This document shows, piece after piece, positions 1 to 11,172 of a stretch of DNA of 22,500 nt. Under the pieces are notes generated by a model that saw only the letters and a list, made by a program, of their open reading frames with translations, searched no databases and had not been told where the DNA came from. The stretch spans positions 18,248,440 to 18,270,939 of the forward strand of contig CM022677.1 in NCBI GenBank assembly GCA_012295275.1, read 5' to 3'. Made by a program: the position numbers and the translations under genes. This stretch comes from Chrysomallon squamiferum. Taxonomy: Eukaryota > Mollusca > Gastropoda > Neomphalida > Peltospiridae. How positions within the stretch are numbered: position 1 is the stretch's first letter; each line of letters opens with the position of its first letter.

Positions 1-575
1 CGCCGTGGAAACATCTCTGTTGTGATGTGCCCGCATTATGTCCAGTATTTTGCCAAACATTTTTTCTCTAACCATGGATCATAAGAAAGTGAGTACAAAG
101 GACAGTGCTGAGAAGAAGAAGCGGATGATGTCCATTGAATTAAAGCTTGAAATCATAGAAAAATAAGAGCGAGGTGTGTATGTATTCGATATGGACAGGC
201 AGTGCAAACGTAGTACTTCTACGATAAGTACCATACTGAAGCGGAAAGAGTCGATAAAGGCTATAACTCCAGCTAAAAGCGTTAAAATAATTTGTCTGAT
301 CTCCAAGATAAACACACTTTACAAAACCAATTTATTTCTTTACATTCTCTTTTATTTTGTTTTTATGCAATATTTGTCTTTCATAAATACATTTTTCTTG
401 TTGAAAAACACGTTACAAAATATTGGGGTGTTCTTGGGGTTTTTTTTTGCGGCGCTGGAACGGATTAATGGTATTTCAATTATTTTCATTTGGGAAAACT
501 GATTTGATGTACGAGTAAATTGAGTTACGAGCTCTGTCATCGAACGCATTAAACTCGTAAGTCAAGGTACCACTG
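1..575 (+). mobile_element. Tigger-like (pogo/Tc1-mariner superfamily) DNA transposon, internally deleted, left end outside window
   Basis: The segment joins a Tigger/jerky-type transposase N-terminus (74 to about 291) to a typical Tigger right end, with no catalytic DDE domain between them. The right end (about 460-575) contains the family's characteristic ACGAGT-rich text and finishes in GTCAAGGTACCACTG, followed by the TA expected from TA-targeted insertion. The roughly 130 bases between the transposase remnant and the right end are AT-rich and unrelated to transposase, so most of the coding region is missing. The left inverted repeat would lie left of base 1. The element is non-autonomous and inactive as protein, but its right end looks intact. 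Confidence 0.8.
74..291 (+). pseudogene. Transposase N-terminal fragment (CENP-B/psq-type helix-turn-helix), broken
   Basis: Translation from the ATG at 74 gives a Lys/Arg-rich start, then MSIELKLEIIEK, a stop (TAA at 164-166), and then ERGVYVFDMDRQCKRSTSTI followed by STILKRKESIKAI in the same frame. This is the layout of the pogo/Tigger DNA-binding helix-turn-helix, in which a Tyr normally precedes the E-(R/K)-G motif. A Tyr-to-stop change is therefore the simplest reading of the TAA. Similarity ends near VKII (about 291). The rest of the HTH_Tnp and the DDE catalytic domain are absent. No function is expected. Confidence 0.78.
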
Positions 576-577
576 TA
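505..577. repeat. Right terminal inverted repeat of the Tigger-like element plus TA target site
   Basis: The text GTACGAGTAAATTGAGTTAC and then AAACTCGTAAGTCAAGGTAC-CACTG is the outward end of Tigger elements; on the minus strand it begins CAGTGGTACCTTGACTTACG. The TA at 576-577 is half of the expected TA duplication. The partner repeat is not in the window. Confidence 0.75.
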
Positions 578-579
578 TA

Positions 580-685
580 CATATATATGTATGTATGTGT
601 GTGTGTGTGTATGTTTATATATATATATATATACATGATTTCTTTCCCTCTCTCTGTCTCTGTATATATCTGTGTGTGTATGTGT

Positions 686-716
<31 letters not shown>
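580..716. repeat. ATGT/(TG)n and (TA)n microsatellites flanking the transposon
   Basis: ATGTATGTG, (TG)n, a short (AT)n run and a second (TG)n (about 675-716) sit directly beside the transposon end. Reading frames over this stretch are Cys-Val repeats on one strand and Thr-His repeats on the other, and are not genes. Confidence 0.9.
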
Positions 717-928
717 CGTACATCTCTTTTTGTTTCCCGCTCTATCCTTACCTGTGTTTTATTTCTCTTATGTAAGTAAATTAATTTTAAAAATATGAAA
801 CAAATACAAACGTGTGGGCTGTGTTTGTATTTGTGTCTGAACAACGAAATTAATCTGCTTAGTGTATTCTGTTATCATCTGAAGATTAAACACGGTAATA
901 AGTTTGCTTTTATTCTATTTTGTGCTTT

Positions 929-1010
929 TTCTCTATCTTTTTTTTTTTTTTTTTTCTTATTTATTATTTTAAATTAGAGAACTACTTTATTTATTTATTT
1001 TTATTTTTTT
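929..1010. repeat. Poly-T and TTTA low-complexity tract
   Basis: A run of about 20 T is followed by TTATTTA-type repeats. The equivalent stretch in unit B (about 12050-12130) is T-rich but shorter. Confidence 0.7.
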
Positions 1011-1227
1011 CCGCAGTTTCATAATAAATTAACATTTTTATTTCATTCCCTACGTTAAACATTCACGAACCTGCTTATTAACGTGATGAAAGAAAACATC
1101 ACGTTTAAATTAAAACTTTACCAGCGGCTTCACGTTACCTCAATACGACTTTGTTTGGCGTAATTAATTAAATCTACAGCATGTCTTTAACGAATGTACA
1201 TGTTAGGTTCTTAGAAACAAGACTTTT

Positions 1228-1584
1228 GATTGGCTGTTAGCAGTAATAACTTTTAGCAACAACGCTTCTGATTGGCTGTGAGTAGAAAAACTAATACAAA
1301 CAAAGCTAATTATCCAATAGATACATATCACGTGACCCTAACAAACTGGGCGTCACGTTTATATTAGTTTTGTTTTTCTTCCAAGTCCTTCGCATATTAG
1401 TTTTGGCGTTTCTTTCAGTGTAATTAAGACTTCTGTTTCTATTTTTTTCTTTTTTTTTTCTTTAATAGCTTCTGCATGCTCATCATCGAAGAATCAAAAA
1501 GTTAATTTGAATACAGCGATCTCATTGGTTGTCTCCTTTGTTTCGATATTGTATAAAGTCCAGGCTGGTTCGTTTTCACTTGCA
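1228..1584 (+). promoter_or_regulatory. Putative promoter of the GPCR (CCAAT boxes, E-box, TATA, initiator)
   Basis: Elements in order are: inverted CCAAT boxes GATTGGCTG at 1228-1236 and 1270-1278, a direct CCAAT at 1313-1317, a palindromic E-box TCACGTGAC at 1328-1336, another inverted CCAAT (ATTGG, 1524-1528), TATAAAG at 1552-1558, and an initiator-like TCACTT with A at 1578, 26 bases after the TATA start. The TATA, the initiator at the same spacing and both GATTGGCT-type boxes recur in unit B, which supports them as ancestral parts of the locus. Transcription start and factor use are inferred. Type II polymerase with a focused start is the natural reading. Confidence 0.55.
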
Positions 1585-1672
1585 ACCTGGGAAAATAACT
1601 GCATATCAGCACAGATTTGATTCCATATCAAATTTCTCTGTAGCGAGATTTTATTCTTATTTCTGGTGAGTA
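1578..1672 (+). other. Putative 5'-UTR leader exon with splice donor
   Basis: From the predicted start at 1578, non-coding sequence runs about 88 bases to CTG at 1665, followed by GTGAGTA (1666-1672), close to the donor consensus. No ATG-led long frame is present. The exon sequence is well conserved in unit B (12715-12803), but the donor there reads TTAAGTA. If used, the leader would splice to an acceptor near 3244, or to an ancestral one near 3325 that is now lost. Confidence 0.45.
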
Positions 1673-1700
1673 CTGTATTGAAATGTCGAGATCTTAGTAT

Positions 1701-1707
1701 GATGTTG

Positions 1708-1772
<65 letters not shown>
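1701..1772. repeat. (TTA)n followed by poly-T
   Basis: About fourteen TTA units are followed by about 28 T, in the putative leader intron. Confidence 0.9.
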
Positions 1773-2239
<467 letters not shown>

Positions 2240-2329
2240 ATCTTTCTCGCTCTTTTCTTCTGTTTCTCGTAAACCAGTTTTTTCTAAATTTTGTATTCAT
2301 CATTTTACTTTCATATTCATTTCAGTGTC

Positions 2330-2560
2330 ATTTTACAAAAGAATGGATATAATATAATAATAAACGTTTGATAGACAGACAGATAGACAAACAAAAAGAT
2401 AAAGATATATAAAGAAAAATAAATTAATTAATTAAATTAAATAAATAAATAAATAACAGACAAACAAATAATTAAACAAACAAACAATAAAACAAACAAA
2501 CAAATAAATAAACTAACAAATAAATTAAATTAAATACAATCAAAACAAAATGAAATACCC
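2330..2560. repeat. A-rich AAAC/AAAT/ACAG degenerate tetranucleotide tract
   Basis: The tract is a mosaic of GACA, AAAT and AAAC units, with no coding potential on either strand. Confidence 0.75.
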
Positions 2561-3140
2561 ATAGCGACATTTGGATATATTAAAAACTAAATATAAAACA
2601 GAGAAACTATCTTATAAAACGTCTACGTGTACAGCTGTCCACATTTCTTACATACATCAGTTTATAACAGACCACTAAAATAAATAAATTTAACATAAAC
2701 ATACCAGAAGAATGACCAACAATGTAACATTCAAACTAAGAGAAAGAAAAAAAAAAACAGAAAGAGAAAAGGAAATCGAGACAGAGATAAAAATAGCGAA
2801 ACTAAGCAAATGGGAAGAAATTGTTGTATTTATAGTTTGATGAATCCACATAACTGTAGTTTATCTAGTTCTGTCTTCAATGTTATTTCTAAATGCGCCT
2901 TTATTTTATTACTTACCAACAATTCACCGCGATTGACTCAGTAGATGCATTGATAATAAGGTTAAATAGAGGTTTGCATCGTTTTGTGAAATAACATTAC
3001 TGATATAAATGGTTCAGTTCAGTTTAGGTGGGATTTTTTCTAACTGTAGAGTGAGTCTTTGATGCTTTGTGAGCAAACTATTTCTTTTTGTCGTTTTGTC
3101 TTTATCTTTTTGTCTTTCTCTCTCTCTTGTTAATACGTTC
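2561..3140. other. Unique AT-rich intron-like sequence, no gene seen
   Basis: No long frame, RNA gene or recognised repeat is visible. Its position between the leader donor and the GPCR start makes it intron or upstream sequence. Confidence 0.5.
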
Positions 3141-3144
3141 TCAT

Positions 3145-3151
3145 TTCTCTC

Positions 3152-3244
<93 letters not shown>
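3145..3244 (+). repeat. (CT)n-(AT)n compound microsatellite ending in AG, possible splice acceptor
   Basis: About 30 CT units (3145-3204) run into about 19 AT units and end ATAG (3241-3244). That AG is the only one between the repeat and the GPCR ATG at 3353. The CT run is an exaggerated polypyrimidine tract, so this AG is the best remaining acceptor for the leader intron of copy A. The array itself is certain; its use as an acceptor is inference. Confidence 0.6.
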
Positions 3245-3246
<2 letters not shown>

Positions 3247-3248
<2 letters not shown>

Positions 3249-3294
3249 GAATGATAAAAATGCTATAACAATTAAAACGCTTCATCTTTACTAA
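3247..3294 (+). other. Short upstream ORF in the GPCR 5' UTR (15 codons)
   Basis: ATG at 3247 follows the candidate acceptor by two bases and reads MNDKNAITIKTLHLY to a TAA at 3292-3294, 58 bases before the receptor ATG. If the mRNA includes this stretch, the uORF could lower receptor translation. No conservation evidence supports it as a peptide. Confidence 0.3.
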
Positions 3295-3352
3295 CACATT
3301 TCTCTATTCTTCTTTGTTTTTCCATACCGTCATCAAAAACACTTTCAACGTC

Positions 3353-4533
3353 ATGTCGACATCAACGTTTCCACTCGTCACGACGACAGACTACAACAAC
3401 GACACGCTATCGACGGCCGCGTACGCCAGCTACTCCGACGACGGAACCCGGGACCCACCGGCGAATACCACGCCCCTCGACGACTGGCCGTACTTCGACC
3501 TGCGAAACCTCGCTCTGTGGTCGTTAGTCCTGACGATAGGAATCCTGGGCGTGGCTGGAAACGCCCTGAGTTCGTCCTGATGAGGGACCCGAAGCTGTCC
3601 GGTTACTCCTACTCCGTCTACTTCAAGTTCCTCTCCTTCTCGGACACGCTGCTCCTCGTTCTCGAGATGTTCCGCGAGACGGAGAAGTACTTCCAGCTCA
3701 CCTCCGTCATCCACCTCAGCGACGCCTACTGCAAGGTCCTCAACTGCCTCAGACTGGGCGTGACGATCACGTCCCCGTGGCTGGTGGTGGGCCTCACCCT
3801 CGACAGACACTACGCCATCTGCTTCCCGATGAGGCGCGAGCTGTTCTGCACGAGAAAGAAGGCTCTGGTCGTCTGCTTCTCGCTGGTCGCCATGGTGATA
3901 GCGATAAACGTGCCGCCTCTGGTCCTGATGAAGCGGACGAGCGCGGGGAAGTGCATCCCGGCCCCCGAGCTCCAGTTCTTCTTCATCTTCTTCAGGGCGT
4001 TCTTCACGTCGACGCTGCCGTGCTTGCTCATCCTCGTCCTCAACATCACCATCTTCGTCCGCATCCAGCGCAGCAAGGAGTTCAGGAAGACGTTCGCGCA
4101 GACGACGACGACGACAACGTCAGCAGCAGCCGATTCAGCCAATCAGAAGAAGCAGCAGCACAACCCGACGCGCCCCCTGGTGATCGTTTCCGTGCTGGCG
4201 TTCGTGACGTTGTTGCCGATGGCGGTGGCTGACAGCACCGCCATCTGGCTCGACGTCAGCAAAGTGGACGAGAGAGCGAGGACGCTGGCACTCAAACTGA
4301 TGCCGGTGTTCAGCCTGATCTACTTGTTAAACTTCGCTCAGAATTTTTACATTTTGATCGCCTCTGCGGAGAACTACCGGGAAATCATGCGGGGAATTTT
4401 CGGGCGAGTCTTACGATCTTTCAGGAGAGCTGAGAATTCTAATCCGGGTCCCTCGGAGAGCAACATCTGCGATACAGCCAGGTCTGTGGTGACCGCCGCA
4501 CCCAGTAGATTATCAGTCGACGAAAAAAAGTAA
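3353..4533 (+). CDS. Class A (rhodopsin-like) GPCR, single coding exon, frameshifted in TM1
   Basis: A seven-helix plasma-membrane receptor of about 393 residues is read as 3353-3568 plus 3568-4530. The first ATG in frame is at 3353. The N-terminus is Thr/Asp-rich with glycosylation sequons at N16 and N38. TM1 spans about 52-75 with GN at 69-70. Class A landmarks follow: D98 in TM2 (SFSD), C127 and C201 for the conserved disulfide, D-R-H at 151-153 in place of DRY, P223 in TM5, an ICL3 poly-Thr tract (about 251-256), and P289 in TM6 (LLP). The usual TM4 Trp is missing and NPxxY is degenerate (NFYIL, 331-335). The C-tail is Arg- and Ser-rich. Frame 2 stops at 3578-3580, but the receptor continues one frame over from GAG at 3568, so 1 or 4 bases appear to be missing just after GNAL. 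The region is much more GC-rich than its flanks. Ligand and subfamily are not recognised. A lophotrochozoan peptide-like or chemosensory orphan is possible. The frameshift may be real or an assembly error. Confidence 0.85.
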
Positions 4534-4589
4534 ATTAAACTTTCGTAAATGCATCTTGGAAAAACATTTTGACTCGTTCTTTTTGTCAG

Positions 4590-4858
4590 AATCTATTATG
4601 ACTTGCGTAGAATGTCAACAGACTGTTGTTTAAAACTATTTATATTTTAGTTATCACGACTTACATGTGATGTCAATAGAATGTTTAAAACCATTTATAT
4701 TTTAGTTATCTACGACTTACATTATGATGTCAACGGAATGTTTAAAACCATTTATATTTCATTTATCTACGACTTACATTATGATGTCAACGGAATGTTT
4801 AAAACCATTTATATTTGAAGCGTTTGGTTCCAAAAACGCTATGAATCTATTTTGTTTG
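4590..4858. repeat. Tandem 54-58 bp minisatellite downstream of the GPCR stop (four copies)
   Basis: Copies of a unit containing TTTAAAACCATTTATATTTT, ATCTACGACTTACAT and ATGATGTCAACGGAATG recur with the TAAAAC landmark at 4631, 4685, 4743 and 4800. Unit B keeps one copy (about 13690-13760). Each unit contains TGATGTCA-like text, one base from a CRE. Confidence 0.85.
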
Positions 4859-4879
4859 TTTTGAGAAAAAAAAAATGAC

Positions 4880-5097
4880 TATTATCTGCTCTGGAGTTTA
4901 TAACGTTTATGCTACGAAGGTTTCTAGTCTACTGCGTAGAACAGACGTGGATATAGAATTTGGGGGGTAAAGTGATTATGGGGCATTGAACACCCGTCAA
5001 ATGCTGAGCTTTTGGTGGCGTTTATTTTTTTATTTTTTTTTTTTTTATTTTTAAACTTTTGATTTTGGCGTTGATCTCATTTTGGAATTAAAGTCTC
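4880..5097. other. Spacer with T-rich tract and possible poly(A) signal
   Basis: A unique stretch, then a T-rich run (about 5022-5060), then ATTAAA at 5087-5092, the first canonical-variant poly(A) signal seen after the GPCR stop. The signal is weakly supported because the surroundings are AT-rich. Confidence 0.3.
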
Positions 5098-5275
5098 TAT
5101 TTTCTCTATCACGACTAAAATATGACGTCAACGAACTGTTTAAAACCATTTATATTTTATTTATCATGACTTACATAGTGTTTAAAAAAAAAAAAAACAT
5201 TCGTAATTTATGTATTATGACTTGCGTTTAAAACCATTTATATTTTATCTATCACGACGTACGTATAATGGAAGC
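5098..5275. repeat. Second block of the 54-58 bp minisatellite (three degenerate copies)
   Basis: The same unit as at 4590-4858, with TTTAAAACCATTTATATTTT at about 5140 and 5228 and a shortened copy between them. One copy contains a perfect TGACGTCA (5123-5130). Confidence 0.8.
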
Positions 5276-7440
<2,165 letters not shown>

Positions 7441-7499
7441 ATGTATTTAATTTTCTTTGCTAGAGTCGTTACATCTAGGCATCTCTTTTATTCGCTTAC

Positions 7500-7745
7500 A
7501 CGCAGATACATATATACACAGACACACACACGCACAGACATACAGACACAAACATACCAACGTACCAACACACCTCCACATACATCCACGCACACACATA
7601 CATACCTACAAACAGACATACACACACACAGTCACACACAGAAGCACTCACACAAGAACACACAGACCACAAACAGACACACACACATAGAGAGATAAAT
7701 ACAAGCACACACACACACACAGAGACATACAAAGATGCATGCACA
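7500..7745. repeat. Imperfect (CA)n/ACAG/ACAT satellite-like tract
   Basis: The array is dominated by ACACAC with CAGA, CATA and CAAC interruptions. The apparent His-Thr-rich and Cys-Val-rich ORFs over it are artefacts. Confidence 0.9.
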
Positions 7746-7803
7746 CACTTATCCATCAATGGACAGAGGAAACAAAAACAAAACTAACACGAACTACTTC
7801 TGT

Positions 7804-7809
<6 letters not shown>

Positions 7810-7841
<32 letters not shown>
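7810..7841. repeat. Poly-A tract of about 32 bases
   Basis: An uninterrupted A run. No retroposed gene, target duplication or SINE body was recognised on its left side, where the (CA)n tract lies. Confidence 0.9.
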
Positions 7842-7843
<2 letters not shown>

Positions 7844-8433
7844 TCTCATTCCACACTTTAGTTGTATTTGTAATGTTAGGTCCCGACTAACGATTGTATT
7901 ATTCTGCGAGAGAACAAAACACAGCACAAACAATTAAATCATTATTTTTGCAGTGAATAAATATTTACACAAAACATTAACGAAAGGTGAAGACCATAAT
8001 GCCAATCGATTATTACAGTTTTAGTATTAATAAACAAGAAAATGAAAAATAAAGTGAAAAAAAAGAGAAAAATGTATACATACATACAGAAAGAAACGAA
8101 CTGAAAAAAAATGTAAGTAAAAAACAAACAAACAAACAAATAAATAATATAGTAAAAAACACCCACATATGCATAAATGCATAAATATACATAAACATAC
8201 ATACATTCATATTTACGTTCATACATACATACGTACGTACATATATAAAAATGATTGATCCATATACACAACACATACATAGAGACACACCAGTGCATAC
8301 ATACATACACATATACACATATACGCATGTACACACATACATATACACAGAGAAACCTATATATACATAAACATATACATTTATTAGATTTGTTTGATTT
8401 TATTTACATATATTCATTCAAAATAGGTAATGC

Positions 8434-8464
<31 letters not shown>

Positions 8465-8518
8465 TGTATATATACACACAGACACATGCAAACACACACA
8501 TATATATATACTTAAAGA
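7842..8518. repeat. Short unique stretch, then AAAC/ATAC/ATGT tetranucleotide region
   Basis: 7842-8030 is unique and AT-rich. About 8040-8518 is a mosaic of AAAC, CATA, TACA, ATGT (pure at about 8436-8468) and AT units. No gene. Confidence 0.75.
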
Positions 8519-9091
8519 ACTTAACAAAACAAGGAACCAAGCATCTAAAGGTCAAAACTCCCCCAAAGCCTTTGAATGTTAGTCGATATCATAATTAAAA
8601 TGGAAAATTAGATGAAAGAAATAGGAATTAAAGATTTTTAATTAAATAATCAGAGATGAAAAGAAAGTTTTCGATTCGAAACACGAAAGTTAGAAATGAA
8701 ATGAAACAAATATTGTTTGTATAAGGAAATGATGAGATCTTTCAATTATTAATTAATTTTTTAATAGTTTGTGATCTATTAAGATATTAGTTATTTGCCC
8801 TTGGCATTTCTGTCTGTCTAATCTATCCATCCATCCATCCATTCATCTATATATCCATATCATGTGTGTACACAGATACATACATAAACACAAACATATA
8901 TAACATATACATATATACGTACGTGCCTAAAATATATCTACATATCTAGCTATTTATCAACCAACCTAAAATAATATTAAATTTCAAAAATTCAAAGGAG
9001 GACTATTTGGCATTAATTTGTTTCTGTTTTGTGTTGTTGTGTGTTTATAGTATATCATGTTGGAATATTTTTAGTTGTTATTATGTTTATA

Positions 9092-9092
<1 letters not shown>
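8515..9092. repeat. Segment shared with unit B (paralogous to 13776-14665)
   Basis: Shared text in order includes AAAGAACTTAAC, GATGAAAGAAATAGGAATTA, ACACGAAAGTTAGAAATGAA and AATTCAAAGGAGGA. It is non-coding in both copies and lies 3' of the receptor. Confidence 0.85.
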
Positions 9093-9093
<1 letters not shown>

Positions 9094-9190
<97 letters not shown>

Positions 9191-9235
9191 GTATGCGTGT
9201 GTGTGTGTATTTGTCGGTGGGTGTATATATGTATA
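9094..9235. repeat. (CT)n microsatellite (about 46 units) with (GT)n/TATA tail
   Basis: CT run 9094-9186, then a GTGT and TATAT tail. Unit B lacks the CT expansion at the aligned place (about 14575). Confidence 0.95.
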
Positions 9236-9391
9236 TATCGGTAACAATAATAATAAATTGTCAAAGTTATAAAATTAGTTGTCAACCTACAGTTATTACA
9301 AAAACGTAAACCAAAGCATTAAGAATAACAGAATTAATTCCTTTATATTCTGCAAATCCACAATTGCTTTAGAGAAAAACAACTGCCGTTT

Positions 9392-9530
9392 CATAATAAA
9401 GTAATATTTATTTTTAATAATTAAATAAATAATCTGTTACCAGCTGAGGCAAAGGCTTAATAACGTGATGAAAGAAAACGTCATTTTTCAGAATAAATCT
9501 TTACATCACCAACTCATTACGAAACATATT
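9392..9530 (+). repeat. Third, short copy of the unit's upstream segment
   Basis: TTTCATAATAAA through TAACGTGATGAAAGAAAACG and about 50 bases beyond match both 1016-1130 (unit A) and 12138-12260 (unit B). It stands alone between the 3' flank of unit A and the 10725-11645 block, so it looks like the remnant of another repeat unit or an internal duplication. Confidence 0.6.
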
Positions 9531-9839
9531 TTACAATCTTCATCAAAATCGAAAATCTTTTTTATCGAGTTTTCTTTTCTTCTGCAGGAATTTTAATTAG
9601 CGATGAACATAGATTATCTGTTACAGCTTTAATAAAGAATTCTTTAATTCAGGATTAAAATGAGAAGTAAATAATAGGAGATTAAATTAATATGAAAAGA
9701 AGATTTGTGATCGGTTTTTTTGTAGATAATATAAATTAAAATGTTACGAAAAAAAACGGTCTGTCATTTCACGTGAGTATAATTTTATTAGTATTAAAAC
9801 AATCTTGTTCAATTATTTCTTTCAGTAGTAGAAAAGAAA
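9531..9839. other. AT-rich sequence, no gene seen
   Basis: Unique sequence containing one E-box-like TCACGTGAG near 9770. No other structure was noted. Confidence 0.45.
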
Positions 9840-10208
9840 CAAAATAAATAAATAAGCAAGTTAGTTAGTAAGTAACTGAGTGAGTAAGTATGTTAGTAAC
9901 TGACAAAATGAGGAAGGATATAAATAAATAAATATGTTATTTAATGAGTAAGTAAGTTAGTAAGTAAACAAAAGAGTTAGTATAAAAATAAATAAATAAG
10001 TAAGATTGTTATTTAGTAAGTGAGCAAGTGAGTTTGTAAGTAAGAAAATGAATTAGATATAATTAACCAAATAAGTAAATATGTATACTAGTTAGTGACT
10101 ACGTATGTTAGTAAGTAAGCGAATGAGTAAGTTAGTAAGTAAATGAGTTAGAATACAAATAAGTAAATAATGTTATATAGTAAGTAAGTGAGTAAGTTAG
10201 TAAATAAG
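9840..10208. repeat. GTAA/GTTA tetranucleotide minisatellite with higher-order unit
   Basis: Degenerate AAGT/TAGT/GAGT units are punctuated by TGTTATTTA-GTAAGT-type blocks near 9933, 10006 and 10170, each followed by a run of AGTAAGT and an ATAAATAAGTAA-like stretch. This gives a longer repeating period of roughly 70-80 bases. Confidence 0.75.
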
Positions 10209-10210
10209 CG

Positions 10211-10481
10211 CCAATGCAGTCACGTGTGAATGTTTGTTTTCTTAAGTCGCTTCTAGAAGAAATAAGCTTTAAATGAATTATATTTTATCAAATCAGTTAA
10301 CTTTTAGTATTCAGGCATTAAAGTTCAGTTGCTTTCTTGTTTTATTTTTTGTTCTATTCAAAGAAAAATATTTAAAAATATGACTATTATATTTTTAGCG
10401 TTGATAGGAGTTACCTTAGAAATACAGTCATTTTTCATGACGTTATCAATGAACCTTCGGCATTTTCTATTGGTGACGTCA
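10211..10481. promoter_or_regulatory. Cluster of CCAAT, E-box and CRE palindromes, possible relic promoter
   Basis: CCAAT at 10211-10215 lies six bases before CACGTG (10221-10226). Further on, ATTGG-TGACGTCA (10469-10481) pairs an inverted CCAAT with a perfect CRE. The cluster is downstream of the third-copy fragment, so it could be what remains of that unit's promoter. No TATA at proper spacing was identified, and chance is possible. Confidence 0.25.
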
Positions 10482-10539
10482 TTTAACTGTTGACGTATTT
10501 GTTTATTTACTTACATCAACATTCCCGCGTAAAAATTAA

Positions 10540-10730
10540 ATGTAAGATTTATTTATTTATTTATTTATTGGTATTATTTTTATTATTGCTGTTGTTGCGG
10601 CTGTTGTTTTTATTAACAGTTGTACTAGTAGTTGAAGTAGAAAGAAATATAGTAGTTGTTATTGTAGTTACTGTAGTCGTATTAGCAGCAACGCAGTAAT
10701 AAGAGTAGTAACAACAACAATGATTAAATG
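10540..10730. repeat. TTTA and degenerate GTT/GTA trinucleotide tract
   Basis: ATTTATTT units are followed by TTGTTG, GTAGTTG and AGTAGTA-type units. The Val/Leu-rich ORF over it is an artefact. Confidence 0.75.
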
Positions 10731-11129
10731 CAGATTCTGGAAGACTGGAGTCAGAATTTCTCCCTTCTGACTGAACCAGGCTTTGAAATTAGTTTCTAGT
10801 TTGAATATCAAACAATTTAATTACTCAAATATTTGGTCAATATTTCGTATTTCTTCTGTTCTCTGTTTGTTTTAGGAAAATAATAAGGAACATATCGTGT
10901 TTAATAACAGTTTAATTATTTCGAATTTTTCTTCAAATGGACGCATGCTATTTGATATTAAATAAACCCCCAATAATATGCAGTAACACACAAACAGACA
11001 AGTACGTACGCACGCACACATACATACATACACCAACTAAGTATGGTAAGGTCAAAAAGAAAATGTTTGATTCATAACTGAATCGACTTACAAGCTAAAT
11101 GGCTGATAGCATAATCTTTCTTTTTTAAA

Positions 11130-11172
<43 letters not shown>

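Noticed and set aside
3777-4232. 151-codon plus-strand frame and 110-126-codon minus-strand frames over the receptor
   Set aside because: They are shadow frames of the GC-rich GPCR coding region; the receptor frame carries all the recognisable motifs.
4438-4460. N-P-G-P in the receptor C-tail, reminiscent of 2A peptides
   Set aside because: The preceding residues do not fit the D-x-E-x-N-P-G-P consensus (A-E-N-S precedes), so ribosome skipping is not supported.
7810-7841. Poly-A as the tail of a retroposed gene or SINE
   Set aside because: Upstream sequence is (CA)n with no SINE body, tRNA-like A/B boxes or target duplication.
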